From Lumbricus rubellus (Eukaryota > Annelida > Clitellata > Crassiclitellata > Lumbricidae): a DNA stretch of 64,000 bases. Location of the stretch: positions 26,739,852-26,803,851 of the forward strand of contig OX243827.1 of NCBI GenBank assembly GCA_945859605.1. Direction: 5' to 3'. The first letter of the stretch is position 1, and each line of letters opens with the position of its first letter. The notes under the pieces were generated by a model, which saw only the letters and a program-made list of their open reading frames with translations, searched no databases and had not been told where the DNA came from. The translations under genes and the position numbers were made by a program. Below are positions 10,705 through 21,811 of the stretch, one piece after another.

Positions 10705-13700
10705 TCACAAACACAAATAAAACACATGCACACACTATCATACTACAATCAGATGCTGCTAATTACATGGATAGCTACGATTACTCACTATTTGCACTTT
10801 TGGAGCATAAGGACGACTGCAGCGACTACGAAAATGACCACCACAAATAAGAGGATAGAGAGAATAATTACTATTGCCATGTAGAGTTCTGCAAAGCAAT
10901 TGAAACACACCGACTGTAACGAAAGAGAGGAGCTGCAGTAGGGGTTCGTGAAATTGTATTGCAGCGTGACACAATACAGTGCACAACGATTTAATGCAAA
11001 ATTAATTGGACTACAAGATTTTTTCAACTCTCTCATATCGTCCACTTGCTATTCGATTACAGTTGTAGCATAGATTTTCACAGCGAAAGTCTTTAACCAG
11101 ATTTGATCTTCTGGTTTCTCATTCTATACAACAGCCATGGCTCAGTCCCCATGCTCCTGCTCTTTGGAATACGCTGTCACCATCTACTCGATCTCAAGTG
11201 CTAGCTGGTAACTCCTTCCTTTTTTGCGTTTCTCATAACCTATTCTTCTCTCAAGGCCTCGCTCAATGGGAGCGCCTCTAAACGAATCATGCTCTTAAAG
11301 GCGCATTATAAATGTTTTAAAACAATACTAAACAGTAATACAGTAGGCCTACACAACTAGACCTACACAAAATTTCAAAGAAGCGCTTTGATGTCGTATT
11401 CAGTGTAAGCATAAATTTTGTCTTTAGGATTTTGCATCCATAAAAAATCTTTAGCTGTTGTTAATAGAGGCATAGCTCATACTTTCTACCCCTCCCAAGA
11501 AAAACACGTAGGATTTCCCATCGAAAAAGCGGACAGATGTTGCTGTCACCATCTACTCGATCTTAAAGGCGCATTATAAATGTTTTAAAACAATACTAAA
11601 CAGTAATACAGTAGGCCTACACAACTAGACCTACACAAAATTTCAAAGAAGCGCTTTGATGTCGTATTCAGTGTAAGCATAAATTTTGTCTTTAGGATTT
11701 TGCATTCATGATAAAAGAATTACCTGACGGCTTCTGAATCAAGGATAGAGTTGAATCAGTCTTACTAGAAGTATCTCCAGCAGTTTCGTCAGTTATAATT
11801 GTGATGATGGTGCGAGTAGTGGGATTGGCTTTTGTGGTTGAACTCTGTGTCGTCGTTTTTGTTGTTGAATCAGTCTTCATGGAAATATCTCCAGCTGAAA
11901 ACATAGTTAGAAATTCGCATTATCATCAACGGAATAGAATAGCTGACTGTTCAGTGAAGGACAAAAGTTATTGCTCACGAAATAAAAACTGACTATAATA
12001 GCCAGGCCCGCCGAGAGGGGGCAGGGGTGCAACTACCCAGGGGTGCGGCGACTTTTATGGGCCCGGTTGGGGCCCGGGCTACACTGGTTCTAATAGGTTT
12101 CATAATGTTGATTGCGGATGGCGGGCCAAAGCTATAATCACTTAATATGTGAACTTTACATAGGTTGTATAATGTCAATTTGTAGCTCAGCGTAAGACTT
12201 TACCGAAGAGATCCTAGGCATTTTGCCAATCAGTGAAAAATTCGATGAACCGTAATAATAAGAAATAATAGAATGAAATATTAGCGGACAGTTCTAACAA
12301 GTGCTTGCAGTGTGAAGACTGAGATACAGGCACAACCAACTGATGACTTAGTCCGTAAGTTGTAACTATACTCCAATGTAGGAGCTTAAATCAAGACTTG
12401 AAAACATAATTATTGAAAAGCATCAAATATTCGGCGGACAGAGTTTTGGTCAGATTAATTAAGATATCTGAATCTCGTGGTAGCCTATTATAGCACGATC
12501 TGTACGAGGCGTAGGCCTATAACATGGCGATCTACAATCAGATGGGCAGGGTGGTGAAGGCTCTCACGCGATCAATTCATGGAAAATAGAAGCTGTCGAG
12601 GACACACGGGCAATAGCACGGTAGGCACAGCACAGGAGAACGTTAAATGGCGTAACACTAATTCAACCGGATAGCGACGGTGAAGAATCTCACCCGATCA
12701 ATAAAAAAGAAAATAATAATAATAATTAATAGTTAATAATAATAAGTTAATAATTAGTAATAATAATAAATTAATAACCATGGGCCCAGTGAATGCTGAG
12801 GGCCTGGTCTTTATATCTGCATTGGGACAGGCACTCAGCACAATGAATGATGATGCACGCGAGACCTCATACCTACATCAGCGCATCAGTATTATGATCC
12901 AGCGATTCAATGCGGTTGCATTCCGCGGTGCCTTTACAGCACAGGATCTCAACGACGATTAGGTGCCGTTCCATATGTTTTCATTCTGTTCTTAATTAAT
13001 ATTTAAGTCCCTGATGGATCCTAAATACGTCGGGGCATTAAAAAATTAATAATTAACAATAATAATAAATAATAAATAATAATAATACATAAAATAATAT
13101 ATTAATAATTAATAATTAATAATAATAATAAATAATAATAATATATAAAAATAATTATTCAAGCCGTAGTACACACCTTTTTGACAGACAATGGCACAAC
13201 TGTTGCTGCAGTTGCAAGTCCGCCATTTCCGGTCATTTTCACAGGTAGGTTGGTTGTTTACGTTCCCGCATCGCGGGTTAATGCAAATGCATTGTTTATA
13301 AAAAGAGTCGTCGGGATAACCACCTTCCCAGTTGGTGTAAGTAATCGCAGCACCTGATAATGCAGAACAAAAATATCACGGGAGAGTCCTTGAAGGCCGT
13401 TTTAACAGCGTTTTTCTTTCGTTCTGTTTCGTTTCAATACTGAGTCAGAAGGCCTACGGTAATGTCGATTTCTCGTCCGCGGAGAACTGAACATCAAGAA
13501 AGGAGTAGAATCGTTAACGTGAAAGAGCATACAAAAAGCATTCACGTAACTTTACTGCGTCATTCTTGTGTAGTTGTATTGCACTTCATTGTTCTAATAC
13601 TCCTTTATTCCGAAAAAGATGGATTGGTCGAAGGTTATGAGGGCGGACAACGCGAAAGAAAAAAGATGAATAATATTATTTGACAAAAATAATGATTCAC

Positions 13701-14905
13701 AATTTCTATACATGTCTTAGAACTAATAATTGATTAGGCTAAATCAAGAAAAACGTATGAGGAAGAATCGAAACTTACGATAAGTATTAAGCGGAAGTGG
13801 TAGTAAACTATGAGTAGGTTTAATGAATTTTCTAATGATATCGGCTCATCAATCAGCTGATATCACAGGAATGTAGCAGGTTCATTAGCCTATAACCTTC
13901 AGTATAATAACATGTGTGTTATTTCTATGGTGTAAAATATATTACATCACCTGTGCTATTCCAGGTCCATTTATTTCGGTGAAGTCCAATCCAATATCTC
14001 GTGTTTTCTTCAGGCCGCCACACATTCCCTATCATTTTGAGATCTGTGACAGAAGCCAGGTCTCCTCCCACACGTAAGCATTCATTTCTGGCCTCATACC
14101 AAGTGACCTTGTCTCCACTTGCGACGTAAAACATGCCTTTATATTGGAAACTATGGCGTGATATCGACTCTGTAAAGCGGTTAAAATTCAAATTAACTCG
14201 CAAACGGAAATCTACATCCAGTTTCCCTAAAGTCTTGGACATACAATATATATATATATCTTCTTGTCCTTCCGGCTGGAATTAATCCCTCGCAGGGGAG
14301 GGGTCAGCCACTCAGATCAGTTTTAACATGTGATCCATTGAAAAAAGTGAAGCAAGTGTTTCACAGGCCGGATGCCCTTCCTGACGCCCAACACTAATTT
14401 CGGGGGTGACCCTAGCCTTTCAAGTTTAGTCGATCGTTTTGACAGAGGTTAGGGTCAAGACAGGGTGTCATTTTGAGTACATATAGTATAGAATAAAGCC
14501 GGTTTTGCAACCCTGAGAAAATGAAATGTTAAACAGATACAGAAAGAAATAGCAATATCATCCAAAATGTCAGTAATAATAAAAGTAGGTAGAGAGTCTA
14601 GGTCACCTGATTTAAAATTATCTGATGAAAAAAACTGAGCGAAGATCCGAGTCCAAAATAAATGTCGTAAGCTACCGAGGATAAATGTCGTTGAGGTGAA
14701 GGTAGATATAGAAGTATAGTAGCCTAGTAGTAATAGCAGTAATAGTAGTAGTAGTAGTAGTAGTCGTAGTAGTAGTAGTAGTAGTTGTAGTAGTGGTAGT
14801 AGTGGTAGTGGTAGTGGTGGTGGTAGTGGTAGTAGTAGTGGTAGTGGTTGTGGTAGTGGTAGTGGTAGTGGTAGTGGTAGTGGTAGTAGTAGTAGTAGTA
14901 GTAGT

Positions 14906-14977
<72 letters not shown>

Positions 14978-15023
14978 TAGTAGTAGTAGTAGTAGTAGTT
15001 GTTGTTGTCTTAGTACTAGCAGC

Positions 15024-15055
<32 letters not shown>

Positions 15056-18000
15056 CAGCAGCAGCAGCAGCAACTATTACTACTACTGCTATTGCTAGAA
15101 AAGAGCACGACCTTAGCACTTTAAGCCCGTGGAGCGAACCCGAACAGCAGCTAAGACTTTCTCGACCTGGGAAGTGCCATGTATGTCATTCCTGACATGA
15201 CACCGTGAATAACCATTAGGGCAATCCTGTAGACAGGTGACGGTGTTGCGACTTCCCAATTTTTCCTCGGCTATGAGCATCACACGTGATATTTGGTGAT
15301 GTTTAGATCCAGATTGTTCCGAATTGCCTCTGTTTTGCTGCGAAACAAGAATCTATAGGCCTACAATCTTAGCATGCAATAGCAGATAACAATAGCAAGA
15401 TACGACTACGCAAATGCACCTGCGTATTCGCATATGAAACCGTGAAGTGCCCAGGAGCCATCAAAGCAGAAGGTCACAGGTTGTCCACGTTTCGATTCCA
15501 CGCATGCTCCATCTTGAAGTTCGGTGGCATTCTTTGTGGCATCTAAACAATACGAAATGTCTGTTGGCAAATGATGATGGCAACGTATTATAGTTTTTAA
15601 AATAACTATTAAAAAAGAACTGTTTGGCCGAAAATTGCGTCTGAGATTCAACTTGCTACGGTACTCAATCATCAATGTAGTTTGCTCTCTGCGTGAAACA
15701 TAGCGAGTAGGCTCGTCACTTAAGAAGATAATTATAGAATCTATTTATCAGACCTTTTCGACCGAAGTTGCTACTCTAAGATATAATTAAAATATGAAAA
15801 GGCAATTCTGTGCATTTCCAATGCTTGACTGATCCAACAAGTAGGCTATATTGAATGCGAATACAAAATAATATCGAGATGTAGGCAAAAAATTGTTTGA
15901 AATTAAAGTTCCGTTTTCAGTTTTCTCAGTTTTCTTCCTCACGAATTATACTTTAACTTCTTTAAGTCGTCTTCCATTGATATAATTACTATAATAACAA
16001 TACCAAACTCCCTGCACATGGAATTGCTTGCGTACCAATGCACCAGTGAGTTGAAAAGGCAATTTTGTCAGGTAGCCTACTTCTGATTAAGCCTGTTCAA
16101 ACTGACCATTTCTAAATATTCTTAACTTCACTTAGATCTCTAAGCAGAGCTTAATTGCTCGTATTCGTATCAACGGAATTATTCGTGTGAGATAAGCTTA
16201 CGAATATTCAGTTGAGTTCTAAAAGAAACTTTATTTGTCATCAACTGTTTGTATGTATTAAGTGTTGCTTTTCAAACGTACGGGCAAGGCCCCAATATTG
16301 AAACCATAAAATGAGGATTCTGTTATTTCTCGTTACACGTAACTTGCAGCACATACCGTTTGGTAATGTTGCGTGACCATTCACCCATGACCATTTCAGA
16401 CTTTCACTTGTCGAGAGCTTTCGTGCTCCGATGACGATTTCAGCATTTGCCAATAATTGTATTCCTATGAACACGTTGACAACTCCTTTGCTTTCTATGC
16501 TATCAACAACGATCAAAGAGGAACCTGGAACACGCACTTTGCACCAGTCACTTGCTACATTGAAAGGCTGACGCACTGGGTGACTTTGGTTGGCACGAAA
16601 TGTCATAAAGCAAGTCTTTCCAGTGCTTGTGTTGTAGCATTGTGACGCACTTATGTCGGTGTTTGTATTGCGGCATTCCGCCACTTCCAGTGACTGCCAC
16701 AAACCTACATGAATGTAGATTATGTCAACACTTAACACAGAATATAAAAAAAATCATTAAACAAGCCAACCGACTAAATAGGTCAAATAAATAGAAAGTC
16801 AGCTAAGTAGGGGAACAAAAATGACAGACGGTTAAAGAAATAGGTCAATTAAATGGGACAGCAAGCATCCCGTCTGTGTGTTTGTATGTGCACTTGTTAT
16901 AGCGCCCCTTCAAGCTCTCCCTACTCAGAGGCGCTCCCGATGCAGAGCGGACACTGCATCGGAGTTTCACGCTGAAGCGCTGAGCAATAATAGTGAGTGA
17001 AGGACTTGCCCAAGGTCCTTACGCGGCCAGGTCGATTCGAACCTCGAACCTTCCGGCTCGAAGGCAACGACGCCACCACTACACCACCGCGCCCCACAAG
17101 CGGACATTACTTTGCACTCCAAGTAATCGTCATAGAATCAAATTCAGACAATCAATGTAAATTCTATTCCCATGCATGTATCAAATGATAGCCTTGGTCG
17201 GAGCTTGACCCGTCATAATTGTCCCGTCAAACAGCCCTGTCAAAACAGCCAAAAACAAAATAGCCCCGTCATAATAGCCCACCGACAAAACAGCCCAGTA
17301 AAAATTGGCGGGGTTGTTTTGTCGGTGGGCGATTAAGACGGGGGTTGTTTAGACCGTCTATTTTGACGGGGTGCCGGCATGCAGGAGGATCTAATATGAC
17401 TGTTCTTCCTTCTCTATACCATTTGAATAAACCCAACATTATGATTATGATTTCTTATTCTTAACGGATATCATTCAGTGCATTTCAATTAGACGCTTGT
17501 TATGAAATACAGTAAGCTTATTCGATTAGCAAAGTTGAACTCTGCTGTAGTGTAAAGGTAGCGACTGCATATTCTGCACAGGTAGCATAAAGCAGCCTTA
17601 TTCGACCCAACTCAATAGCTGACTTTATACTGGAAAAGAGAGAAAATTAGGCCTAAAGAGCAGCGAAAATAAAACTTATACATTCGATTTTATGACCACT
17701 CTTGGTCGGTCCATCTTTCTGGGCTAGTTAGCTATGGAATCCTCACTATTGAACCTTCAGAAAAAATAATTCTCTAACGTTGTATACGTATTTCCGCTTC
17801 ATGTGGTAGAGTAATTAAAGGTCGCTAATATGCAAGTTACTATAGACCGCTACTAGTGATCTAAAACTTTAAACTCCATTAGAAAGCCAAGCGCTGGGTA
17901 CCAGTTTATTCACGAGCACTGACGCAGTCTGCAGATTGGTGCCCACTACAGCGCAAAACATCAAGTTCATTTTATTCGTTAATTAGCCTAGATCTATGAT

Positions 18001-18060
18001 ATTTTGAGAGAAACATGTTCACTTACCAGTAAGAAGGCTTACAAACAGCATCCGAAACAT
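8990..18060 (-). CDS. Receptor paralog 2: complete dual-CTLD type I receptor with tyrosine-motif tail
   Basis: Eight exons: 18027-18060, 16357-16704, 15420-15542, 13951-14169, 13177-13353, 11724-11894, 10789-10888 and 8990-9380. Every junction has GT and AG ends and matching phase (six phase-1 introns, one phase-2), giving an open 520-residue protein. Order: signal peptide (1-11), CTLD1 (12-168), CTLD2 (169-300), Thr-rich stalk (301-357), membrane segment (358-390), cytoplasmic tail (391-520). Neither CTLD shows the EPN/QPD plus WND calcium/sugar motifs, so ligand binding may be of the protein-binding, NK-receptor kind. Tail motifs include TYATV, VYDEL, IYANI, FYTQP and YAEP; TIYANI fits the ITSM pattern TxYxxI. 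The membrane segment ends in LQKCK rather than the basic RKRK of paralogs 3 and 4. Structure is seen; inhibitory signalling is inferred. Confidence 0.85.
9381..10276. other. Intron of paralog 2 before the tail exon
   Basis: No supported gene. The reading frame over 9945-10394 is partly copied in inverted orientation at 11443-11544, has no recognisable domain and is treated as non-coding. Confidence 0.4.
10277..10378. repeat. Source or copy of a 102-bp inverted duplication
   Basis: The reverse complement of this stretch recurs at 11443-11544 with no mismatch seen by eye, about 1.1 kb away in the same gene and on the other side of the membrane exon. Confidence 0.85.
10627..10702. repeat. (AC)n microsatellite
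   Basis: Two long AC runs separated by ATTC interruptions. His/Thr and Val/Cys reading frames across it are artefacts of the repeat. Confidence 0.95.
10789..10888 (-). CDS. Paralog 2 exon 7, transmembrane segment
   Basis: 100 nt between acceptor TTGCAG and donor GTGAGT, phase 1 to phase 2. Encodes LYMAIVIILSILLFVVVIF and a further hydrophobic stretch ending LMLQKCK. Single-pass membrane anchor; the stop-transfer end is less basic than in paralogs 3 and 4. Confidence 0.85.
11098..11330 (+). mobile_element. CR1/L2-like LINE 3' fragment
   Basis: Matches the 3' end of the LINE at 4541-6107: shared CAGATTTGA, ATGGCTCAGTC, CTCTTTGGAAT, the hairpin TGGGAGCGCCTCTAAACG and GCGCATTATAAATG. No intact coding frame. 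Confidence 0.75.
11293..11705. repeat. 145-bp direct duplication flanking an inverted 102-bp copy
   Basis: 11293-11437 and 11561-11705 are the same 145-bp sequence, offset by 268 bp. Between them lie the inverted copy of 10277-10378 and a second copy of GCTGTCACCATCTACTCGAT (first at 11173, second at 11542). Confidence 0.85.
11443..11544. repeat. Inverted copy of 10277-10378
   Basis: Reverse complement of the 102-bp segment at 10277-10378, sandwiched between the two 145-bp direct repeats. Confidence 0.85.
11724..11894 (-). CDS. Paralog 2 exon 6, Thr-rich stalk
   Basis: 57 codons rich in Thr and Ser, between acceptor TTTCAG and donor GTAATT. GDISMKTDST and GDTSSKTDST show an internal duplication. 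Probable O-glycosylated spacer. One copy of a 145-bp direct repeat ends 19 bp before (left of) this exon's lower coordinate. Confidence 0.8.
12705..13150. repeat. AAT-rich low-complexity blocks
   Basis: Stretches of AATAAT/AATTAAT at 12707-12780 and 13040-13155, inside the intron between the CTLD2 second half and the stalk of paralog 2. The short frame at 12780-12962 between them shows no known domain. Confidence 0.7.
13177..13353 (-). CDS. Paralog 2 exon 5, second half of CTLD2
   Basis: 177 nt between acceptor TATCAG and donor GTGTGT, phase 1-1. Reads [12 protein letters not shown] then KQCICI and ends RTCNCSNSCAIVCQK. YPDD replaces the EPN/QPD sugar motif and no WND triplet is present. Confidence 0.9.
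13951..14169 (-). CDS. Paralog 2 exon 4, first half of CTLD2
   Basis: 219 nt between acceptor TTTACAG and donor GTGATG, phase 1-1. Contains TWYEARNECLRVGGDLASVT and [17 protein letters not shown], the classic CTLD helix and WIGL signatures. Confidence 0.9.
14263..14480. repeat. Probable interspersed-repeat fragment
   Basis: Contains CCGGATGCCCTTCCTGACGC and CTCGCAGGGGAGGGGTCAGC, wording typical of 3' ends of widely dispersed animal non-LTR repeats. Family not assigned; only one copy is in this window. Confidence 0.4.
14727..15075. repeat. Large (TAG)n trinucleotide array
   Basis: About 350 bp of TAG repeats with TGG and TTG variants and a CAG tail, in the intron between the two CTLDs of paralog 2. 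Leu, Tyr or Thr homopolymer frames across it are artefacts. Confidence 0.95.
15420..15542 (-). CDS. Paralog 2 exon 3, second half of CTLD1
   Basis: 123 nt between acceptor GTTTAG and donor GTGCAT, phase 1-1. Contains [15 protein letters not shown] and the terminal CTLD signature FICEYA. Confidence 0.9.
16357..16704 (-). CDS. Paralog 2 exon 2, first half of CTLD1
   Basis: 348 nt between acceptor ATGTAG and donor GTATGT, phase 1-1. Contains [35 protein letters not shown] and WSWVNGHATLPN. Four cysteines precede those of the next exon. Confidence 0.9.
16880..17100 (-). repeat. Full-length tRNA-derived SINE
   Basis: On the minus strand: A box region GGGGCGCGGTGGTGTAGTGG, B box GAGGTTCGAATCGACC, then a tRNA-unrelated body, then the 3' end GGGAGCGCCTCTGAGTAG followed by CTTGAAGGGGCGCTATAAC. 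That 3' end matches the LINEs at 22770 and 29342. It lies in intron 1 of paralog 2. Confidence 0.85.
17213..17375. repeat. Inverted-repeat element, MITE-like
   Basis: GCCCACCGACAAAACAGCCC and GGGTTGTTTTGTCGGTGGGC face each other across a short loop, and outer CCCGTCATAAT/TTTTGACGGGG sequences extend the fold. No target duplication identified. Confidence 0.65.
18027..18060 (-). CDS. Paralog 2 exon 1, signal peptide
   Basis: MFRMLFVSLLTG, donor GTAAGT, phase 1. The conserved upstream region supports this ATG. Confidence 0.8.
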
Positions 18061-18260
18061 TTCTTTCACCTTCGGATTTTGCCCCTGTCGATGACACTTA
18101 CTATTTACAACCAAGAATAATTTTCAATATTGGGGGATTTCATATATTATTTTGGATTTAGCGCCCACAGTTTGAGAGTACGAAGGTCAGGTAGATGTCC
18201 ATCTGGATGTTATGTTACACAAAACACTATTAACAGATCGGCTAAGTCGTCGACTGAACG

Positions 18261-18266
18261 TTTATA
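18261..18266 (-). promoter_or_regulatory. TATA-like box, paralog 2
   Basis: TATAAA on the minus strand about 200 bp upstream of the ATG, next to GTAAATTGTATTA, in a block conserved with the upstream regions of paralogs 1, 3 and 4. Confidence 0.5.
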
Positions 18267-18494
18267 ATACAATTTACACTATGTGCAATTGTGCATGTCC
18301 CTACAGTGTATAATTATATTATATATATATATATTTGACTTTCCTCGTTAGGTCATCGGGTATACTCTTCCCCTCCTAAACAGCTACTTAATTGAACGAG
18401 ACTAACCCATGATATAGTCTGATAACACTATCTGATACAGGATAAAGGCCAGAGTATACCCACATGCAATACACTACAATCATAATTATGCAGG

Positions 18495-18570
18495 TATTGG
18501 ATGCATCGAGTGCATCTGTATAGCGCCTACTCAAGGGGACTACTCAGAGGCGGTCCCAACCCAGCGGGGC
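18495..18570 (-). repeat. LINE/SINE 3'-end hairpin fragment
   Basis: Minus-strand GGGACCGCCTCTGAGTAGTC followed by CTTGAGTAGGCGCTATAC, the 3' hairpin common to this window's LINEs and SINEs. Confidence 0.6.
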
Positions 18571-18589
18571 CAAATAAAACGGTCGAACT

Positions 18590-18900
18590 TACTTACAAGG
18601 TCTCTGGTGGATTCTGACTTACAAATCCCTCAGCACCAACTCGCCTTCCTACCTTCAGTCACTACTAACTCCTTACATTCATCCTCGTTGCTTGCGTTCG
18701 TCAGGTACACATCTTTTAGCTGAACCTAGATTCAAAACAGTTATACGCTCGCGTGCATTCCATGCCTCAGCACCCAGGGAATGGAATCGGCTTCCGCTCT
18801 CTCTTCGTAGCTCATACTCATTTCCCTCCTTTAAAAAGCGGCTCAAAACTCACTATTTCTCCTTGGCTTTCAAGCACATGGATCTCTGACTGAATCTTCC
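18590..18900 (+). mobile_element. LINE reverse-transcriptase C-terminal fragment
   Basis: The frame at 18692-18889 reads RSRAFHASAPREWNRLPLSL then SFPSFKKRLKTHYF, the usual C-terminal end of CR1/L2-like LINE ORF2 proteins. No other part of the element is present. Confidence 0.65.
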
Positions 18901-19698
18901 TCTGGCGGCTGACTATCCACGTCTCAGATTCACATTTCAGTGTGACCTTGCGCCCGTTACAAGTTTAGGTGCTTATGGGTTAGTTCACCTGATTTATTTT
19001 TGCAGTGCCGTCAGCGTTGTCATTGCACGTCTTTTCCGTGAGGGTCGGTTAGGGCTCAGGTTAGGCTTCGTGAGGGTCGGTTAGGGTTAGTGTTAGGGTT
19101 GGTTTAGCCATTAGAAGCTCTGGTGGATTCATGACAAAAGACACTGTGTAATTTTTAAAAATAAATCAGGTGAATTAACCCATAAGTACCCAAGTTTAAA
19201 TAAGCTTATTTAATCATAATTATTTTTAATACTTCGTCCAGCATGCGTTACTCAAATTATTTGCCACAACATGTATATAAAATTATAGTACCTTCAAAGA
19301 GATTTAAGTTAAAACAACACTGAAGAAAATTGTCAAAGCATTGGGACCTGTTAGGTGCGCCACAAGCGAACGTTGGCACAACAATCGATCGACCTGCCTT
19401 TCATGATGCCCGAAACAAGAGTCTTGTAGCTGCAGCACGTCACTGACACCTAGCGAATATATTCGTAAATCGAACAAAAAGTCTGTAAGCTAGCCTCGTA
19501 GACGGTCGCGAACTTCAAGTCTCAAACACATATCAATAATTTCTTATGACATAGGCCCTACATTTTGTGGTTTGTGAAATGTTACAATATCAGGCATTTT
19601 AGCCAAATTAAACCAGCAAGGCAGGAACCAGGAAGTCGAAAGCCATTTCCACGTATTGATTATTCTTAGATCTATGTGCACGGGACATAGACTTAGAC
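18901..19698. other. Intergenic sequence upstream of paralog 2
   Basis: No gene. 19045-19105 has several degenerate TTAGGG-like words (GGTTAGGGTTAGTGTTAGGG). 19340-19520 is a duplicated-unit remnant matching 7340-7560. Confidence 0.45.
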
Positions 19699-20059
19699 CA
19701 GTGGTTCCCAACCTTTTTTGACTGTAGGGCCACTTTTTCTAAGTTGGAGGACACGAGGGCCACTTTTTCTTAGTTAAAGGGCATTTAGGGGCCACAATGC
19801 TAAAATTTAATTAACTAAAAGCATATAAAATTTTTATAATTAATTCAAAGTAGAATTTTGATGTTTATAGATTTCAAAATAAAATAATTTGTAATAGAAA
19901 ATAATTATATGTTCTATTCTGTCCATGCAAATCGTCAATTTTTCATATATTTTTTGTTAATTATTTGAGAGATGACTGCCATTGTTGAGACCAGGCGGGC
20001 CATTTTGTGAGGCCTCGCGGGCCACTTTTGGCCCGCGGGCCACGGGTTGGGAACCGCTG
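19699..20059. mobile_element. hAT-type MITE, copy 2
   Basis: Same family and orientation as the element at 2688-3051. Perfect 8-bp target duplication ACTTAGAC at 19691-19698 and 20060-20067. Ends CAGTGGTTCCCAACC and GGTTGGGAACCGCTG. Confidence 0.9.
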
Positions 20060-20085
20060 ACTTAGACAGTAGACACAGACATAGA

Positions 20086-20425
20086 CAGTGGTTTCCAACC
20101 AGTGGCCCGCGGGCCAAAAGTGGCCCGCCAAGCATAAAACATGGCCCTCATCTCTCAAACAATTAGCAATAATTATATGAAAAATTGACAATTTGGACTG
20201 GATTGAACACAATTATTTTCTATTACGAATTCTTTTATTCTCTCGTCTATAAATAACATCAACCATTCTATTTTGATTCAGTTATAACAATATTAGTTTA
20301 TATGCTTTTAGTTAATAAAATTTTATCCTTGTGGCCCCCTTTTGGCCTTCAACAAGAAAAAGTGGCCATCGTGTCCTCCAACTTAGAAAAATGGCCCTGC
20401 AGTTAAAACAGGTTGGAACCCATTG
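20086..20425. mobile_element. hAT-type MITE, copy 3, inverted and diverged
   Basis: Reverse orientation relative to copy 2, 27 bp away. Ends CAGTGGTTTCCAACC and GGTTGGAACCCATTG. No clear target duplication, so it is probably older or rearranged. Confidence 0.75.
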
Positions 20426-21069
20426 GACTAAGCATAGTTCTAACCAAAGTTATTACAGTGCGTTAAACGAAACAGAAATCGATTAGGCCTATCTATCTTA
20501 ACCAACTATAGCTTTATTGATATGCTTATGCTCCATCAATGCCAACCGTATAGCTATCTATACACATGTTTTCGTGAATCATATTTTGTCCTAATGCTTT
20601 TGTTTTATATGATAAATTCTGCTCAGCTTTATATAGCCTAGTTAATCTTAGCCGCTTTCCAAAAGATGACTAAAACACTAAAGAACATTTAAACAACTTT
20701 AATTTTTCATTCGCTTTATCAAATACAAATGCATGTCGATGTCATTGTAAATTCCGCAAAACTCTCGGAAACTTACCCGGTATGTTAGGCTACGATTTGA
20801 GGCAACAGCTATAAATCGTCAAGGACGTCAAACAGGCTCCAATCACGTATACCGCGTGAACCCGGTTGTAGCTTATACGTGCAAGGAAATTATCTGTCAT
20901 TATAATTTTAGTTCAAATATTTTTCAAAAACCTGACAGACAGTTTCGCCAAAACTAGCCTAGGTTTCGCAAATTGGCAAGTAAATATCGGTCAATCGTGG
21001 GTTAGGATTATATTAGCCAACATACGGATTAGTATTACGTACGGGTCAAATGAATACTTAGAAAAAGGG

Positions 21070-21420
21070 TTTACGTCACGCTATCATCTTCCGAAACAAT
21101 AATGCTCGAGACATGCGAAGTTCTTGCCCTTCGTTGTTTCCAGGATACAACTTCAGACTTTGCATAGTACCGGTAGTGGTCAAAACGATCGTGCGAGTGA
21201 GAACACCCACTTCCAGTTGAGCGCTGAAAGCGGATTCTCCGTGAACCCGAAGCAGGTCAGCAAAGGTCAAAATAGACAAATCGAAGCAATTAGGCCATTC
21301 CGCGTAAAATAGGAAAGTTATAACTGGCATCGCCATACGTACCAGGAAGGCAATCCTATATTCTATGCGCTGACAAGCAGGGAGCACGTGATTGACCTCG
21401 AACATGTTTTTGACGGGTAA
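21070..21420. other. Conserved block downstream of paralog 3
   Basis: Resembles 35960-36330 downstream of paralog 4: both carry AAGTTCTTGCCCTTC, TTTCAGACTTTGCAT-like and ACGATCG-containing stretches, and minus-strand frames in both share TMQSLKLY then EGQEL. It may be a 3' flank of the duplication unit or a lost exon; function unknown. Confidence 0.5.
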
Positions 21421-21699
21421 CAGAATTAAACTATCTGGACAATAATAATTAGGCCTATTGGGCCCGCTGCAGAGCGTAAGATGCGGTCAAGGCAGGTCAG
21501 ACATGCATAATGTAGGCTACGGAAGAATAAAGTGATCGGCAGCAATCGATGCGTTGTGACGAACGAATGGACAAGATTGGTTGCTGCGTCAGCAGACAAG
21601 ATAGGTGTACGAAATCTTAGTCGCAGCTGATAGAAACAGTAGCTGCAAAGTGGCTAGAGACAGGAACAGTTTTAGTAGGTCCATTATCTGACATGATCG

Positions 21700-21811
21700 G
21701 TTCTGCATAAGTTATTATGAGTTACTGGCTGACGTTGGCAGCACAAGCGGTTGGGAATCAATGGGCTGAGAGAAAAACACGGCCACTTTCTCGGGACTAC
21801 TACGTCTTGAC
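21700..21811 (-). pseudogene. Untranslated remnant of the receptor tail, paralog 3
   Basis: Downstream of the stop at 21812 the sequence still matches the paralog 2 and 4 tails (CAACCGCTTGTGCTGCCAAC, then CTTATGCAGAACC) but contains several stops. Paralog 3 has therefore lost the distal tyrosine motifs. Confidence 0.65.

Noticed and set aside
14672..15119. Long minus-strand frames of poly-Leu, poly-Tyr and poly-Thr
   Set aside because: They are translations of the TAG-type microsatellite in an intron; all frames are open simply because the repeat lacks stops in them.
19045..19105. Interstitial telomere array
   Set aside because: TTAGGG-like words are few, irregular and interrupted; not a tandem telomeric tract.
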